This document shows positions 4,893 to 5,485 of a DNA stretch of 5,485 nucleotides, in pieces. Positions within the stretch are counted from its first letter, which is position 1; each line of letters opens with the position of its first letter. The position numbers and the translations under genes were made by a program. The notes below the pieces were generated by a model that ran no database searches, was not told the origin of the DNA, and saw only the letters and a list, made by a program, of their open reading frames with translations. The DNA comes from an uncultured Rhizobiaceae group bacterium (GTDB lineage: Bacteria; Pseudomonadota; Alphaproteobacteria; Rhizobiales; Rhizobiaceae), in NCBI GenBank assembly GCA_937951455.1, contig CALFBU010000339.1:1-5485 (forward strand), written 5' to 3'.

Positions 4893-5485
4893 ATGACTGA
4901 TATTCAAAAACCGGTTACGCGACCGGAAAATCCGCGTTTTTCTTCCGGACCGTGCACAAAGCGTCCAGGATGGTCTCTCCAAAAACTTGAAAATGCTTCA
5001 CTCGGCAGATCCCACCGCGCCAAGGAAGGCAAAGCCAAACTTAAACTGGCTATCGATTTAACCCGCGAAGTTTTGCAAGTACCTGATGATTACGTCATCG
5101 GCATTGTGCCCGCTTCTGACACAGGCGCTTATGAGATGGCGATGTGGAGCCTGCTTGGCGAACGTGGCGTAGACATGCTTGCATGGGAAAGTTTTGGCGA
5201 AGGCTGGATTACCGATGCAGTAAAACAGCTTAAGCTTGAGAATACGCGCCTGCTGCGTGCAGATTATGGCCACCTACCCGATTTGAACGAAATCAATTTC
5301 GATAATGATGTCTGTTTCACATGGAACGGAACAACCTCCGGCGTACGCGTTCCGAACGCTGATTTTATTCCTTCTGACCGTGCTGGGCTTACACTGTGTG
5401 ATGCAACGTCGGCCGCTTTTGCGCAGGATCTCGATTTTGCCAAACTCGATGTTGTGACCTTCTCATGGCAGAAAGTGCTGGGCGG
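4893..5485 (+). CDS. serC: Phosphoserine aminotransferase SerC, 5' part
   Basis: SerC converts 3-phosphohydroxypyruvate and glutamate to L-phosphoserine and 2-oxoglutarate, using pyridoxal phosphate, in the cytosol. The window edge cuts the gene; 197 full codons are present, roughly half of the expected 370-390 residues. The sequence follows the alphaproteobacterial SerC type closely: [18 protein letters not shown] (10-27), [14 protein letters not shown] (37-50), [18 protein letters not shown] (72-89), AWESFGEGW (97-105), [14 protein letters not shown] (142-155), [10 protein letters not shown] (169-178) and SWQKVLGG at the edge. Lys194 in SWQK is the expected pyridoxal-phosphate lysine. The ATG at 4893 matches the family start and has AAGG 9 bases upstream. 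It is preceded by the serC leader RNA and a promoter, and is divergent from serB. serA would be expected downstream in the same operon, outside the window. Confidence 0.96.
   Translation, partial: MTDIQKPVTRPENPRFSSGPCTKRPGWSLQKLENASLGRSHRAKEGKAKLKLAIDLTREVLQVPDDYVIGIVPASDTGAYEMAMWSLLGERGVDMLAWESFGEGWITDAVKQLKLENTRLLRADYGHLPDLNEINFDNDVCFTWNGTTSGVRVPNADFIPSDRAGLTLCDATSAAFAQDLDFAKLDVVTFSWQKVLG

Noticed and set aside
5058..5273. Minus-strand frame within serC
   Set aside because: It is antisense to conserved SerC sequence and shows no family features.

Overview
The window looks like chromosomal DNA from an alphaproteobacterium of moderate GC content, most likely in or near the Rhizobiales/Hyphomicrobiales. 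Three things point there: an alphaproteobacterial-type SerC, a serC leader RNA motif (a family described from alphaproteobacteria) directly upstream of it, and a GH25 lipoprotein of a type I associate with Rhizobiales. No database search was possible, so family names rest on recognised motifs.

Left part (1-1976), probable photobiology or flavin cluster. The 3' end of a photolyase/cryptochrome-like gene reads in from the left edge. Its FAD-binding domain is followed, not preceded, by an alpha/beta domain. It runs tail-to-tail into a renalase-like FAD-dependent oxidoreductase on the minus strand, and the two stop codons overlap. Divergent from the oxidoreductase, across a 75-bp intergenic region, is a small protein of the DUF2805/TIGR03643 family. 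I know this family as a frequent neighbour of photolyase/cryptochrome genes, but its function is unknown.

Middle part (1977-3815). This holds a GH25 (lysozyme-type) lipoprotein that appears to start at a TTG codon, then an extended short-chain dehydrogenase resembling SDR-type L-threonine 3-dehydrogenases. A 57-bp spacer with a perfect palindrome over the GH25 stop separates them.

Right part (3817-5485), L-serine biosynthesis. serB (phosphoserine phosphatase, minus strand) and serC (phosphoserine aminotransferase, plus strand, cut by the right edge) are divergent across 179 bp. They catalyse the last two steps of the phosphorylated serine pathway. The intergenic region carries a good sigma-70-like promoter and a compact H-type pseudoknot matching the alphaproteobacterial serC leader motif. 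serA would be the expected next gene beyond the edge.

There is no gene-free stretch longer than 300 bases. No tRNA, rRNA, insertion sequence, CRISPR array or phage module was seen. The most interesting items are the reversed domain order in the photolyase-like protein, its link with the DUF2805 and renalase-like genes, and the serC leader pseudoknot.
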